This document shows, piece after piece, positions 1-5,625 of a stretch of 5,829 bases of DNA. Location of the stretch: assembly GCA_002423545.1 (NCBI GenBank), contig DIWP01000022.1:12344-18172 (forward strand). The letters run 5' to 3'. The stretch is from Thermoleophilia bacterium UBA6103. GTDB taxonomy: Bacteria; Actinomycetota; Thermoleophilia; UBA2241. A program made the position numbers and the translations under genes. The notes beneath the pieces are model-generated. The model had not been told where the DNA came from and made no database searches. It worked only from the letters and a program-made list of their open reading frames with translations. How positions within the stretch are numbered: the stretch's first letter is position 1; each line of letters opens with the position of its first letter.

Positions 1-387
1 GTCGACGGCCGCCGCCCGCCGCAGCAGCGCCCGGATGCGGGCCAGCAGCTCACCGGCCGAGAACGGCTTGGTGAGATAGTCGTCGGCGCCCTCGTCGAGC
101 GCCGCGATCTTGTCCTGCTCGCTGGAGCGCACGGAGAGCACCAGGATCGGCGCCGTCATCCAGCTGCGCAGCTCGCGGCACACGTCGATGCCGTCGAGGT
201 CCGGCAGCGTGAGGTCGAGGATGACCAGGTCCGGCGGCAGGTCGACGGCCCGCACCAGCGCCTCCTGGCCGTTCTCGGCGAAGACCAGCTCGTAGCCGCG
301 CGGATGCAGGATGGCGCGCAGGGCTCGTCGGATCTGCTCCTCGTCGTCGACGATCAGGATCCGGACGATGCTCTCCGCAGCACTCAC
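1..387 (-). CDS. KdpE/OmpR-type response regulator, receiver domain (partial, C-terminus off the left edge)
   Basis: This is the phosphorylation-controlled partner of the adjacent kinase and probably a DNA-binding transcription regulator. Only the first 129 residues are present, and they form a complete receiver domain. Residues D14 and D15 make the acidic pocket, D58 (in VILDLTLPDLDG) is the phosphoacceptor, S85 is the switch residue and K107 (in TKPF) is the conserved lysine. The sequence style, with VDDEEQIRRALR near the start and GADDYLTKPF followed by ELLARIRALLRR, is closest to KdpE-like OmpR-family regulators. The winged-helix output domain expected for that family lies outside the window, so the output type is inferred. 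I chose the GTG at 387 because GGAGGG lies seven bases upstream and the GTG shares the sequence GTGA with the kinase stop codon. That overlap implies translational coupling. Target genes are unknown. Confidence 0.93.
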   Translation of the reverse strand, partial: MSAAESIVRILIVDDEEQIRRALRAILHPRGYELVFAENGQEALVRAVDLPPDLVILDLTLPDLDGIDVCRELRSWMTAPILVLSVRSSEQDKIAALDEGADDYLTKPFSAGELLARIRALLRRAAAVD

Positions 388-3300
388 GGCTTCTCCCTCC
401 TGCCGGGCCCCACCTCTGCGTCACTCAGCGGCTGCGGCAACTCTACGACAAACCGCGCCCCGTGGGGGGCGACCTCTTCGACACGCACCTCGCCGCCGTG
501 GGCGGTCACGATCTCGCGCGTTATGGCCAGACCGAGGCCGGTGCCCGACGGCACCTTGGCGCCCTCCGGCGTACGGTAGAACTTCTCGAAGACCCGCTCG
601 CGCTCCTGCTCCGGGATCCCCGGCCCTTCGTCCTCCACCCACAGGCGCAGCATCCCCGGCGCCGCATCGGCGCCGATCCTGACGGGCACGTCTGCGCCGG
701 CATAGACCACGGCGTTCTCCAGCAGGCTCTGCAGAGCGCGGACGATCTGCTCGAAGTCGCCGTAGGCGGTGACCGGGTCGTCGGGGGGAGACACTTCGAT
801 CCGTCCTCTGTCCGACGAAGGCACCGAGAGCACCGCCGTCTCGAGCAGGTCTTCCACGTCGTGCCAGTCCCAGCGCGGCTCCCAGGCGTGCGCCTCGAGC
901 CGCGACAGATCGAGCAGCGACCCGATGCTGTTGCCGAGGCGGCTGATGTCCCTCAGGGCGGCGTTCAGCTCGGCCCGTACGTTCGCCTCGTCCCAGTCGA
1001 CGTCGCCCTCCAGCAGATTGGTGATCGTCGCCGTCAATCCGGCCAGCGGCGTCTTGAGCTGATGCGAGACCGACGAGAGCAGAGCCGTACGCAGCTCGTC
1101 GGCCTGCCGACGGTCGTTGGCCCGCGCGGCGGCCTCCTGCAGCGCCCGGCGCTCGATGAAAGCGGCCAGGAGGTTCGCCACCGCCACCAGCAGGCCGGTG
1201 GTCCGCGGGCTGTAGGCAAGGCCCTCCTCGGGTCCGTCGACCCAGAGGACGCCGTAGCAGCGCGAGGCGGTCAGCACCGGGATGTACATCTCGCCGGGCG
1301 AGAGCACGGCGAACTCGACGTCGGCGGCATCGGCGACGAGCAGCCGTCGGCCGGCCTGACTCGTGCGCAGCCAGCCGCGCGACAGGCCGAGTGCGGCGCG
1401 ATTGGTCGCCACCCACTGCACGATGGCGACCATCTCCGGCGGCACGCGTCGTCTGCTCTCCGGATCGCGATGCGTCTCGACGATCCGCCCGGATTCGTCG
1501 GCGATGAAGACGGCCAAGCTGCGTGCCCCGACGACCACCCGCGCCTCCTGCAGCACCCGGTGCGCCACATCGCCGAGCGAGAGATTGCGGTCCTGCTGCA
1601 ACACAGGGCTCGGCACCATGTCGAGGAGCGCCTCCAGGAAGTCGCGCTGGCGCTCCATCTCGGCCGTCGCCCCCCGCAGCGCATCCTCGATGTGCTTGTG
1701 CTCGGTCACATCGCGATTGCTGGCCCGCACGCCGAGCGGCTCGCCGTCGCGGCCGGACACGCACTGGCAGACGTGGGATACCCAGCGCACCTCGCCCGAC
1801 GGTGTGACGATGCGGAACTCCAGCTCGCCCGGGTCGCAGCGGCCGCCCAGACGCTCCGCGATGTGCCTCTCGACCCGATAGCGGTCTTCCGGGTGGACGA
1901 CCTGCAGCATCACCTTCGGGTCGGCGAGGAACTCCTCGGGCCGGCGACCGGTGACGCGCGTGACCGACGGCGACACGTACACGAACGTGCCGTCGACCGC
2001 CCGCCAGTACTCCCAGTCGAGCGTGAAGTCGGCGATGGTGCGGAACTTCTGCTCGCTCTCCTGCAGCGCCTGCTCGACCCTGGTGCGCTCGGTGACGTCG
2101 AAGAAGATGCCGTCGATGTGCAGCTGGTTACCGTGCTCGTCATGAGCACAGCGGGCGATCTCGTTGACCCAGTGCACGCTGCCGTCGGTGTGACGTATGC
2201 GGTAGACGATGCTGTACGGCTCGTCCCGTGCGACGTGCTCGGCGACGGCGCGCTGCACGTCCGCGAAGTCCTCGGGCAGGATGAAATCGGCCTGCCTGAC
2301 GACACCGCCGACGGCGTCGGCGACGGCGTGCCCGGTGAGCCGGGTGAACCCGTCGCTCACGTACAGCAGCAGCCACGGCGGCCGCACCTCGCAGCGGAAC
2401 ACCACGCCGGGGACGTTCTCGACCAGCGTCCGCAGCGTCTCCTCGCTGCGCCGCAGCGCCTCGGCCACCTGCTCATGCGCCGTGATGTCACGGTTGCTGC
2501 CCCTGACGCCGCGATAGACACCCCAGGAGTCGTGGACCGCGCGGCACACATGACCGACCCAGCGCGTCTCGCCGGACCTGGCGATGATGCGGAAGCGGAC
2601 CTCCTCCGTCACGCCGTCCTCGACGTGGGTCTTCTGAGCGTGACGGTCGTAGGCCGGCCTGTCCTCGGGGTGGATGATGCGGGTGAGCAGCTCCGGGTCG
2701 CTGAGGAACTCGTCGGCCCGGTAGCCGGTGATGCGCTCACACGACGGCGACACGTACAGGAACTCGCCCTGTGGCGAGCGCCAGTACTCCCAGTCGCGGG
2801 TGAAGTCGGCGACCGTCTTGAACACCTCTTCGCTGCGGCTCAGCGCCTCCTCGGCCTGCTTGCGCTGCGTGATGTCCAGATCGACGCCCACGTAGCCGCC
2901 GACCGTGCCGTCCGCGCGCCGCACCGGGGCGGCCGCCCCCTGCACCCAGGTCACTTCGCCGCGTTCGTTGACATACCGGTACTCGGTGGCCCAGGCGGAG
3001 CCATCGGTCACCGCCTCCCGCCACGCCTCGCCGATGCGTCGGCGGTCGTCCACGTGCAGCACGTCCCGCCACCCGACGCCGAGAGCGTACTCGGGAGCCA
3101 GACCGGTGAGCGCGCACCACTCGGGGTTCACGTAAGTCACCCGGCCGGCCGGATCGGTGAGGTAGAGACCGACCGGCGCCGCCTCGGCGAGCTCACGGAA
3201 CCGTTGCTCGCTGTCGCTCAGGGCGCGCTGCGCTTCCAGCTGTGCGCTGATGTCACGGACGACCGAGAGGACGGTCGGTCGGTCGCGCAGCTGGAAGAGC

Positions 3301-3989
3301 CGCGTGCTGACCTCGACCGGCACGTGATGCCCGTCCTTGGCCACATGCTCGGTACGGAAGACCGCGCGGCCGTTGTCGTAGAGCTGACGCATCAGGGCCG
3401 AGTGGCGCTCCCGCTGCTCGGCCACGTCGATGTCGCCGACCTCCATCTGCAGCAGCTCGTCGCGCGTGTAGCCGAGCAGCCGGCATGCCTGCGCGTTGAC
3501 CTCGACGATGCGCCCCGGCCGATCGCCGTCGGCCTGGTGGACAAAGACGGCGTCGTTGGCATTCTCGAGCAGGAGCCGGTACCGCTCCTCACTCTCGCGC
3601 AGCCTGGTCTCGGCGGCGGCGCGCTCCGTGATGTCTTCCACGAAGCCGAAGAGGCGCGCTCCGTCCGGCGTGTCGTCGGCGGTCACCGACACGGTCAGCA
3701 GTACGTCGATGACGCCGCCGTCGCGGCGCCGGAACTGCGTCTGGAAGGTCCGCCAAGCGTCGCCGGCGCGCTCGACATCGGCGAGGATGGCGGGCCGGCC
3801 CTGCGGGTCGGCATAGACCACGTCGCCGACCGATGCGCGGTTGACGGCGGCGATCAGCTCGTCCGCCGTCTCGTAGCCCAGCATGCCGGCCAGCGCCTGG
3901 TTGGCGCTCAGGCCGCGCCCCTCCGGCGTCGTCTCGTAGATGCCGATCGGCACGCTGTCGAAGATGCGGCGGAGCGTCTCTGCATTCAT
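384..3989 (-). CDS. Soluble multi-PAS sensor histidine kinase with KdpD-like catalytic core
   Basis: This 1201-residue kinase should autophosphorylate on a histidine and pass the phosphate to the response regulator it overlaps. I see six PAS domains at about residues 3-122, 134-247, 260-376, 388-505, 516-635 and 647-765. A short PAS-like stub follows (780-801), then a GAF-like region (about 802-948). HisKA spans about 964-1032, with H976 in SVSHQLKTPL. HATPase_c spans about 1075-1187, with N1092, the G1 box DEGPGIP (1120-1126), the F box FEKFYR and the G2 box GTGLGLAI (1149-1156). No signal peptide or membrane segment is visible, so it is probably cytoplasmic. The GAF-like and catalytic parts resemble the C-terminal half of KdpD, but the KdpD N-terminal and USP domains are absent. 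The ligand or cofactor of the PAS domains cannot be read from sequence. The ATG at 3989 is the only reasonable start, because an in-frame stop lies at 4038-4040, but no good ribosome binding site precedes it. Confidence 0.95.
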   Translation of the reverse strand: MNAETLRRIFDSVPIGIYETTPEGRGLSANQALAGMLGYETADELIAAVNRASVGDVVYADPQGRPAILADVERAGDAWRTFQTQFRRRDGGVIDVLLTVSVTADDTPDGARLFGFVEDITERAAAETRLRESEERYRLLLENANDAVFVHQADGDRPGRIVEVNAQACRLLGYTRDELLQMEVGDIDVAEQRERHSALMRQLYDNGRAVFRTEHVAKDGHHVPVEVSTRLFQLRDRPTVLSVVRDISAQLEAQRALSDSEQRFRELAEAAPVGLYLTDPAGRVTYVNPEWCALTGLAPEYALGVGWRDVLHVDDRRRIGEAWREAVTDGSAWATEYRYVNERGEVTWVQGAAAPVRRADGTVGGYVGVDLDITQRKQAEEALSRSEEVFKTVADFTRDWEYWRSPQGEFLYVSPSCERITGYRADEFLSDPELLTRIIHPEDRPAYDRHAQKTHVEDGVTEEVRFRIIARSGETRWVGHVCRAVHDSWGVYRGVRGSNRDITAHEQVAEALRRSEETLRTLVENVPGVVFRCEVRPPWLLLYVSDGFTRLTGHAVADAVGGVVRQADFILPEDFADVQRAVAEHVARDEPYSIVYRIRHTDGSVHWVNEIARCAHDEHGNQLHIDGIFFDVTERTRVEQALQESEQKFRTIADFTLDWEYWRAVDGTFVYVSPSVTRVTGRRPEEFLADPKVMLQVVHPEDRYRVERHIAERLGGRCDPGELEFRIVTPSGEVRWVSHVCQCVSGRDGEPLGVRASNRDVTEHKHIEDALRGATAEMERQRDFLEALLDMVPSPVLQQDRNLSLGDVAHRVLQEARVVVGARSLAVFIADESGRIVETHRDPESRRRVPPEMVAIVQWVATNRAALGLSRGWLRTSQAGRRLLVADAADVEFAVLSPGEMYIPVLTASRCYGVLWVDGPEEGLAYSPRTTGLLVAVANLLAAFIERRALQEAAARANDRRQADELRTALLSSVSHQLKTPLAGLTATITNLLEGDVDWDEANVRAELNAALRDISRLGNSIGSLLDLSRLEAHAWEPRWDWHDVEDLLETAVLSVPSSDRGRIEVSPPDDPVTAYGDFEQIVRALQSLLENAVVYAGADVPVRIGADAAPGMLRLWVEDEGPGIPEQERERVFEKFYRTPEGAKVPSGTGLGLAITREIVTAHGGEVRVEEVAPHGARFVVELPQPLSDAEVGPGRREKP
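395..400 (-). promoter_or_regulatory. Ribosome binding site of the response regulator
   Basis: GGAGGG on the minus strand lies seven bases before the GTG at 387. It lies inside the last codons of the kinase gene and supports the GTG as the true start despite its overlap with the kinase stop. Confidence 0.75.
1999..2799 (-). repeat. Internal duplication: PAS domains 4 and 6 of the kinase
   Basis: Two PAS domains within the kinase are close paralogues. Both carry ADFT-x-DWEYWR, YVSPS, a HPEDR motif, a GE-x-RWV-x-HVC motif and a closing SNRD. At DNA level the 18-base string CGCCAGTACTCCCAGTCG is identical at 2002-2019 and 2779-2796. The offset is 777 bases, exactly 259 codons, and it equals the distance between the two domains including the intervening fifth PAS. 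This fits tandem duplication of a two-PAS unit or reuse of one PAS type. Confidence 0.7.
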
Positions 3990-4039
3990 GCGTGGCTCAC
4001 GGTCGCTGGCCGCGCCTCCCCGGCGAGCACGGCGGCCTC

Positions 4040-4045
4040 AGTATA
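4040..4045 (-). promoter_or_regulatory. Possible -10 element for the kinase gene
   Basis: TATACT on the minus strand matches five of six bases of the sigma-70 consensus and lies about 50 bases before the kinase ATG. No convincing -35 box is found 16 to 18 bases further upstream, where the sequence is GC-rich. The call therefore rests on one hexamer only. Confidence 0.3.
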
Positions 4046-4151
4046 GTGCGTGCCCGGTGCGTGCCGCCCGCTTTCGCGGCCCGTCGATCATTGCGGTCAC
4101 TCCTGCGGACGGCTGCAGTCTGTCGCTGCCGGAGCCACACGGCGACGATGC

Positions 4152-4181
4152 TTGCATACCTCCGGGGGTATGTGCTATACA
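4152..4181 (+). promoter_or_regulatory. Predicted promoter of the ArsR-tusA-mvhD-hdrA operon
   Basis: The -35 candidate is TTGCAT (4152-4157, first three consensus bases kept). The -10 candidate is TATACA (4176-4181, four of six), with an 18-base spacer. This is the AT-richest spot in the region, and it would start transcription near 4188, giving a leader of about 100 bases to the ArsR ATG. The spacer is occupied almost entirely by an inverted repeat, and a second dyad covers the predicted start. Both positions are typical of repressor sites. The promoter is inferred from sequence only. Confidence 0.5.
4155..4172. promoter_or_regulatory. CsoR/CstR-type operator-like palindrome in the promoter spacer
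   Basis: CATACCTCCGGGGGTATG is an 18-bp dyad with eight of nine base pairs matching; only the T/G pair at the third position from the centre fails. CsoR, CstR and related DUF156-family repressors are known to bind ATACC-C-rich/G-rich-GGTAT dyads of this form at copper and sulfane-sulfur response promoters. The site lies between the -35 and -10 boxes, so binding would block RNA polymerase. No DUF156 gene is present in this window. The match to that operator class comes from memory of its consensus, not from a search. Confidence 0.5.
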
Positions 4182-4185
4182 CACT

Positions 4186-4208
4186 TCAGCAGTTGTGCAA
4201 CTATCTGA
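4186..4208. promoter_or_regulatory. Putative ArsR-family operator dyad
   Basis: A perfect core AGTTG-TG-CAACT (4191-4202) is flanked by TCAG on the left and CTGA on the right. The outer arms are nearly co-centred, off by half a base because the right spacer has one extra base. The result is an imperfect dyad of about 23 bp over the predicted transcription start. Imperfect dyads of this size at the start site are usual for ArsR/SmtB repressors, and the first downstream gene encodes one, so autoregulation is likely. The assignment is an inference. Confidence 0.45.
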
Positions 4209-4275
4209 TCCTGCGACGCGGGCGCGTCCCGATGGAGGCATGGACCGGTCCGACTACACCTCGCGCGAACGGCCT

Positions 4276-4280
4276 GAGGG
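4276..4280 (+). promoter_or_regulatory. Ribosome binding site deciding the ArsR start
   Basis: GAGGG lies seven bases before the ATG at 4288. The competing in-frame ATG at 4240 has a GGAGG only one base away, which is too close for normal initiation. This spacing is the main reason for choosing 4288. Confidence 0.6.
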
Positions 4281-4287
4281 CACAGCG

Positions 4288-4866
4288 ATGGGCACCCGGC
4301 TGCGCCGGCCCAGGACCGCCCCGGACACGTCGCCGGGCTCACTCGGGTCCCGCGCCGAGACGCTGCAGGTCCCGGTCCCGAGCCAGGTCGAGCTGGCCGC
4401 GGCGCGCGCCGACATCGAGCTCCTGCGCCTCCACGCCGAGTACTGCAAGGTGGTCGCCAACGAGCATCGGCTGGCCATCCTGTACGCGCTCGCCGAGGAG
4501 GAGCGCTCGGTCGGCGATCTCGCCGAGGAGCTCGGCCTCACCCTGGCCAACGTCTCGCAGCATCTGCGCGTCATGAAGGCGCGCGGCCTTGTCGCCGGGC
4601 GGCGAGAAGGCCGTACGATCCACTACTCGGTCGCCAACCCCAAGCTCGTGGCCGCCTGCCATCTCATCCGCCAGGCGCTCATCGAGCAGCACCTGGTGAC
4701 CGAGGCGATCATCCTCGGCGACGAGGTGGTACGCACGGAGACAGAGGTCCACAAGTCCATGAGCGGCGACCGCCGCCCACACGTCCGTACGCGACCACCG
4801 CAACGGGTCGCCCACGCCGATCACGTCAGCACAGAGCGACACGGAGGAGAAGACAATGGCACTTGA
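4288..4866 (+). CDS. ArsR/SmtB-family transcriptional repressor with two cysteines
   Basis: This 192-residue winged-helix protein probably represses its own operon and releases DNA on sensing a thiol-reactive sulfur species or metal. The ArsR core is at about residues 44-130. It contains a helix with ANEHRLAILYAL, a helix-turn-helix with SVGDLAEELGLTLANVSQHLRVMK, and a wing with GRREGRTIHYSV. C53 lies at the start of the helix before the core and C124 in the last helix. Together with a sulfur-carrier gene next door this suggests a dithiol or persulfide sensor, but the positions are not those of the SqrR/BigR pair, where the first cysteine falls in the residue occupied here by Y66. The protein has an N-terminal extension of about 40 residues and a His/Arg-rich tail of about 35 residues, so it is longer than the usual 100-120. 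The gene overlaps tusA by 11 bases. An alternative start is 4240. Confident on family, not on inducer. Confidence 0.9.
   Translation: MGTRLRRPRTAPDTSPGSLGSRAETLQVPVPSQVELAAARADIELLRLHAEYCKVVANEHRLAILYALAEEERSVGDLAEELGLTLANVSQHLRVMKARGLVAGRREGRTIHYSVANPKLVAACHLIRQALIEQHLVTEAIILGDEVVRTETEVHKSMSGDRRPHVRTRPPQRVAHADHVSTERHGGEDNGT
4843..4849 (+). promoter_or_regulatory. Ribosome binding site of tusA
   Basis: GGAGGAG lies six bases before the ATG at 4856 and is embedded in the last codons of the ArsR gene. It fixes the tusA start inside the upstream reading frame. Confidence 0.8.
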
Positions 4867-5119
4867 CATCGACGAGCTCCAGGACATCGACCCCGACGCC
4901 GTCGTCGACGCCCGCGGCAGCGCCTGCCCCGGTCCCCTGCTCGAGGCCAAGAAGGGCATCGGCAGCGTCTCGGTCGGCGACATCCTGGAGGTCCGCTCCG
5001 ACGACGCCGGCTCGCGCGCCGACATCCCCGTCTGGGCCGAGAAGGTCGGTCACGAATGGCTCGGCGCCCTGCAGGCCGAAGAGGGCTACGACCGGCTGTT
5101 CGTGCGCCGCGGCAAGTGA
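4856..5119 (+). CDS. tusA: TusA-family sulfur carrier protein
   Basis: This 87-residue cytoplasmic protein should carry sulfur as a persulfide on C24 and hand it to a partner. The TusA fold signature is clear: VVDARGSACPGPLLEAKK around C24 (the CPxP motif is intact as CPGP), then GDILEVRSDDAGSRADIPVWAEKVGHE and a closing YDRLFVRR strand. The CPGP-LLEAKK form and the DIPVWAEK-x-GHE segment are typical of TusA paralogues found beside energy-metabolism clusters rather than of the tRNA-thiolation TusA of Escherichia coli. The length matches the family. Its position between a repressor and Hdr-type redox genes suggests it supplies or accepts sulfur for that complex, as TusA does in the sulfur-oxidising sHdr pathway. 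Direction of sulfur flow is not visible. Translation is probably coupled to the upstream gene. Confidence 0.93.
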   Translation: MALDIDELQDIDPDAVVDARGSACPGPLLEAKKGIGSVSVGDILEVRSDDAGSRADIPVWAEKVGHEWLGALQAEEGYDRLFVRRGK

Positions 5120-5144
5120 CCGCCGCGACCGCCCCAGCGACCGT

Positions 5145-5166
5145 GAACGCCTGAAGAACGCCTGAA
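5145..5166 (+). repeat. Perfect 11-bp tandem repeat before the MvhD-like gene
   Basis: GAACGCCTGAA occurs twice back to back (5145-5155 and 5156-5166) in the 59-base gap after tusA. It ends two bases before the ribosome binding site of the next gene. It looks like a replication-slippage duplication. A role in translation of the next gene is possible but nothing shows it. Confidence 0.75.
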
Positions 5167-5167
5167 A

Positions 5168-5171
5168 GAGG
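5168..5171 (+). promoter_or_regulatory. Ribosome binding site of the MvhD-like gene
   Basis: GAGG within AAAGAGGATC lies seven bases before the ATG at 5179 and supports that start. It is weaker than the sites of tusA and hdrA. Confidence 0.6.
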
Positions 5172-5178
5172 ATCATCG

Positions 5179-5625
5179 ATGAGCGTCTCGCCCACCCCCG
5201 ACGGCAAGATCCTGATCCTGTCGACCATCTCCTGCGCGGACCCGGCCGCCGACGCGGTGGGCCAGGCACACCTGCACCACGCGGCCAACACCTACGTCAT
5301 CCGCGTGCCGTCGCCGGTGCTCTTTCCCGATCAGTTCTACTACGACTGCTTCGAGAAGGGCTTCGCCGGGATCATCGTCATGTCGTGCGGCCACGAGTGC
5401 CCCTACCAGGGCGCCTTTGAGCGCCTCACCAAGCGCATCGACCGGGTCAAGCTGGGACTCAAGGAGCGCGGCATGGACCCCGGGCTGCTGCGCCTTACGG
5501 CCATCTGCACCGTCTGTACCAAGGCGTACGTCAAGGAGATCGAGGACATGAACGCCCGCATCCTGGCCGCCGAGCAGGCGCAGGCCGAGACGGCTACCGC
5601 GGCGGTCGGAGGTGATGCCGCGTGA
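5179..5625 (+). CDS. Divergent MvhD/FlpD-type iron-sulfur protein (hydrogenase iron-sulfur subunit family)
   Basis: In known complexes MvhD carries a [2Fe-2S] cluster and passes electrons between a partner enzyme and the flavin of HdrA. This 148-residue protein matches that fold: a KILILSTISC strand at the start, IRVPSP at about 41-46, CFEKGFAGIIVMSCGHEC at 57-74, then KRIDRVKLGLKERGMDPGLLRLTAIC at 85-110. The tail from about 130 is Ala-rich and probably disordered. The cysteines are C19, C57, C70, C74, C110 and C113. Classical MvhD has a C-x-x-C motif near the start, a CSGR motif and a GCHPGDCHY motif. Here the first N-terminal cysteine is missing, CSGR reads PSPV, the third motif is C-x3-C rather than C-x4-C, and C57, C110 and C113 are new. 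It is therefore a distant or distinct subfamily. It overlaps hdrA by four bases. The family call is good; cluster type and partner are inferred. Confidence 0.8.
   Translation: MSVSPTPDGKILILSTISCADPAADAVGQAHLHHAANTYVIRVPSPVLFPDQFYYDCFEKGFAGIIVMSCGHECPYQGAFERLTKRIDRVKLGLKERGMDPGLLRLTAICTVCTKAYVKEIEDMNARILAAEQAQAETATAAVGGDAA
5608..5615 (+). promoter_or_regulatory. Ribosome binding site of hdrA
   Basis: GGAGGTGA is an essentially full match to the 16S anti-Shine-Dalgarno sequence. It lies six bases before the GTG at 5622, inside the end of the preceding gene, and it decides in favour of that GTG start. Confidence 0.85.

Larger units (their letters stand above)
3990..4287. other. Divergent intergenic regulatory region
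   Basis: This 298-base region separates the kinase gene from the ArsR-led operon. The stretch from about 4140 to 4210 is visibly AT-richer than the flanks. It contains three dyads (4155-4172, 4171-4183 with TGTG-ctata-CACA, and 4186-4208) and the best promoter match. The part from about 4046 to 4140 is GC-rich, and I see no gene, RNA or terminator in it. Short open frames crossing the region have no convincing start or domain. Confidence 0.7.

Noticed and set aside
50..424. Arg/Ala-rich open frame on the minus strand over the response regulator and the kinase 3' end
   Set aside because: It is a frame-shifted shadow of the response regulator; its translation is low-complexity R/A/G/P, and the overlapping frame has every receiver-domain landmark.
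462..4046. A 1194-residue open frame on the plus strand, antisense to almost the whole kinase gene
   Set aside because: Its codons lie exactly opposite the kinase codons (same three-base register). In that register stops arise only where the sense gene uses TTA, CTA or TCA, which are avoided in GC-rich genomes. Its translation has no recognisable domain, whereas the minus-strand product is a clear kinase.
4155..4172. MerR-family operator reading of the spacer palindrome
   Set aside because: MerR-type dyads also lie between -35 and -10, but usually with a 19-20-base spacer. Here the spacer is 18 bases, the ATACC...GGTAT arms fit CsoR/CstR better, and no MerR gene is present. It cannot be excluded fully.
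3940..4287. Longer ArsR protein starting at 3940 or at the ATG at 4240
   Set aside because: A start at 3940 would lie inside the kinase gene and upstream of the predicted promoter, and the added residues have no domain. The ATG at 4240 has its GGAGG only one base away. The ATG at 4288 has a well-spaced site. The 4240 start remains a possible alternative.
5120..5178. Terminator or small gene between tusA and the MvhD-like gene
   Set aside because: There is no stable GC hairpin followed by a T run, and no start with a ribosome site giving a plausible peptide.
4339..5291. Several minus-strand open frames across ArsR, tusA and the MvhD-like gene (for example 4339-5025 and 4821-5291)
   Set aside because: They are antisense to three clearly recognisable genes with good ribosome binding sites, and have R/G/S-rich or featureless translations.
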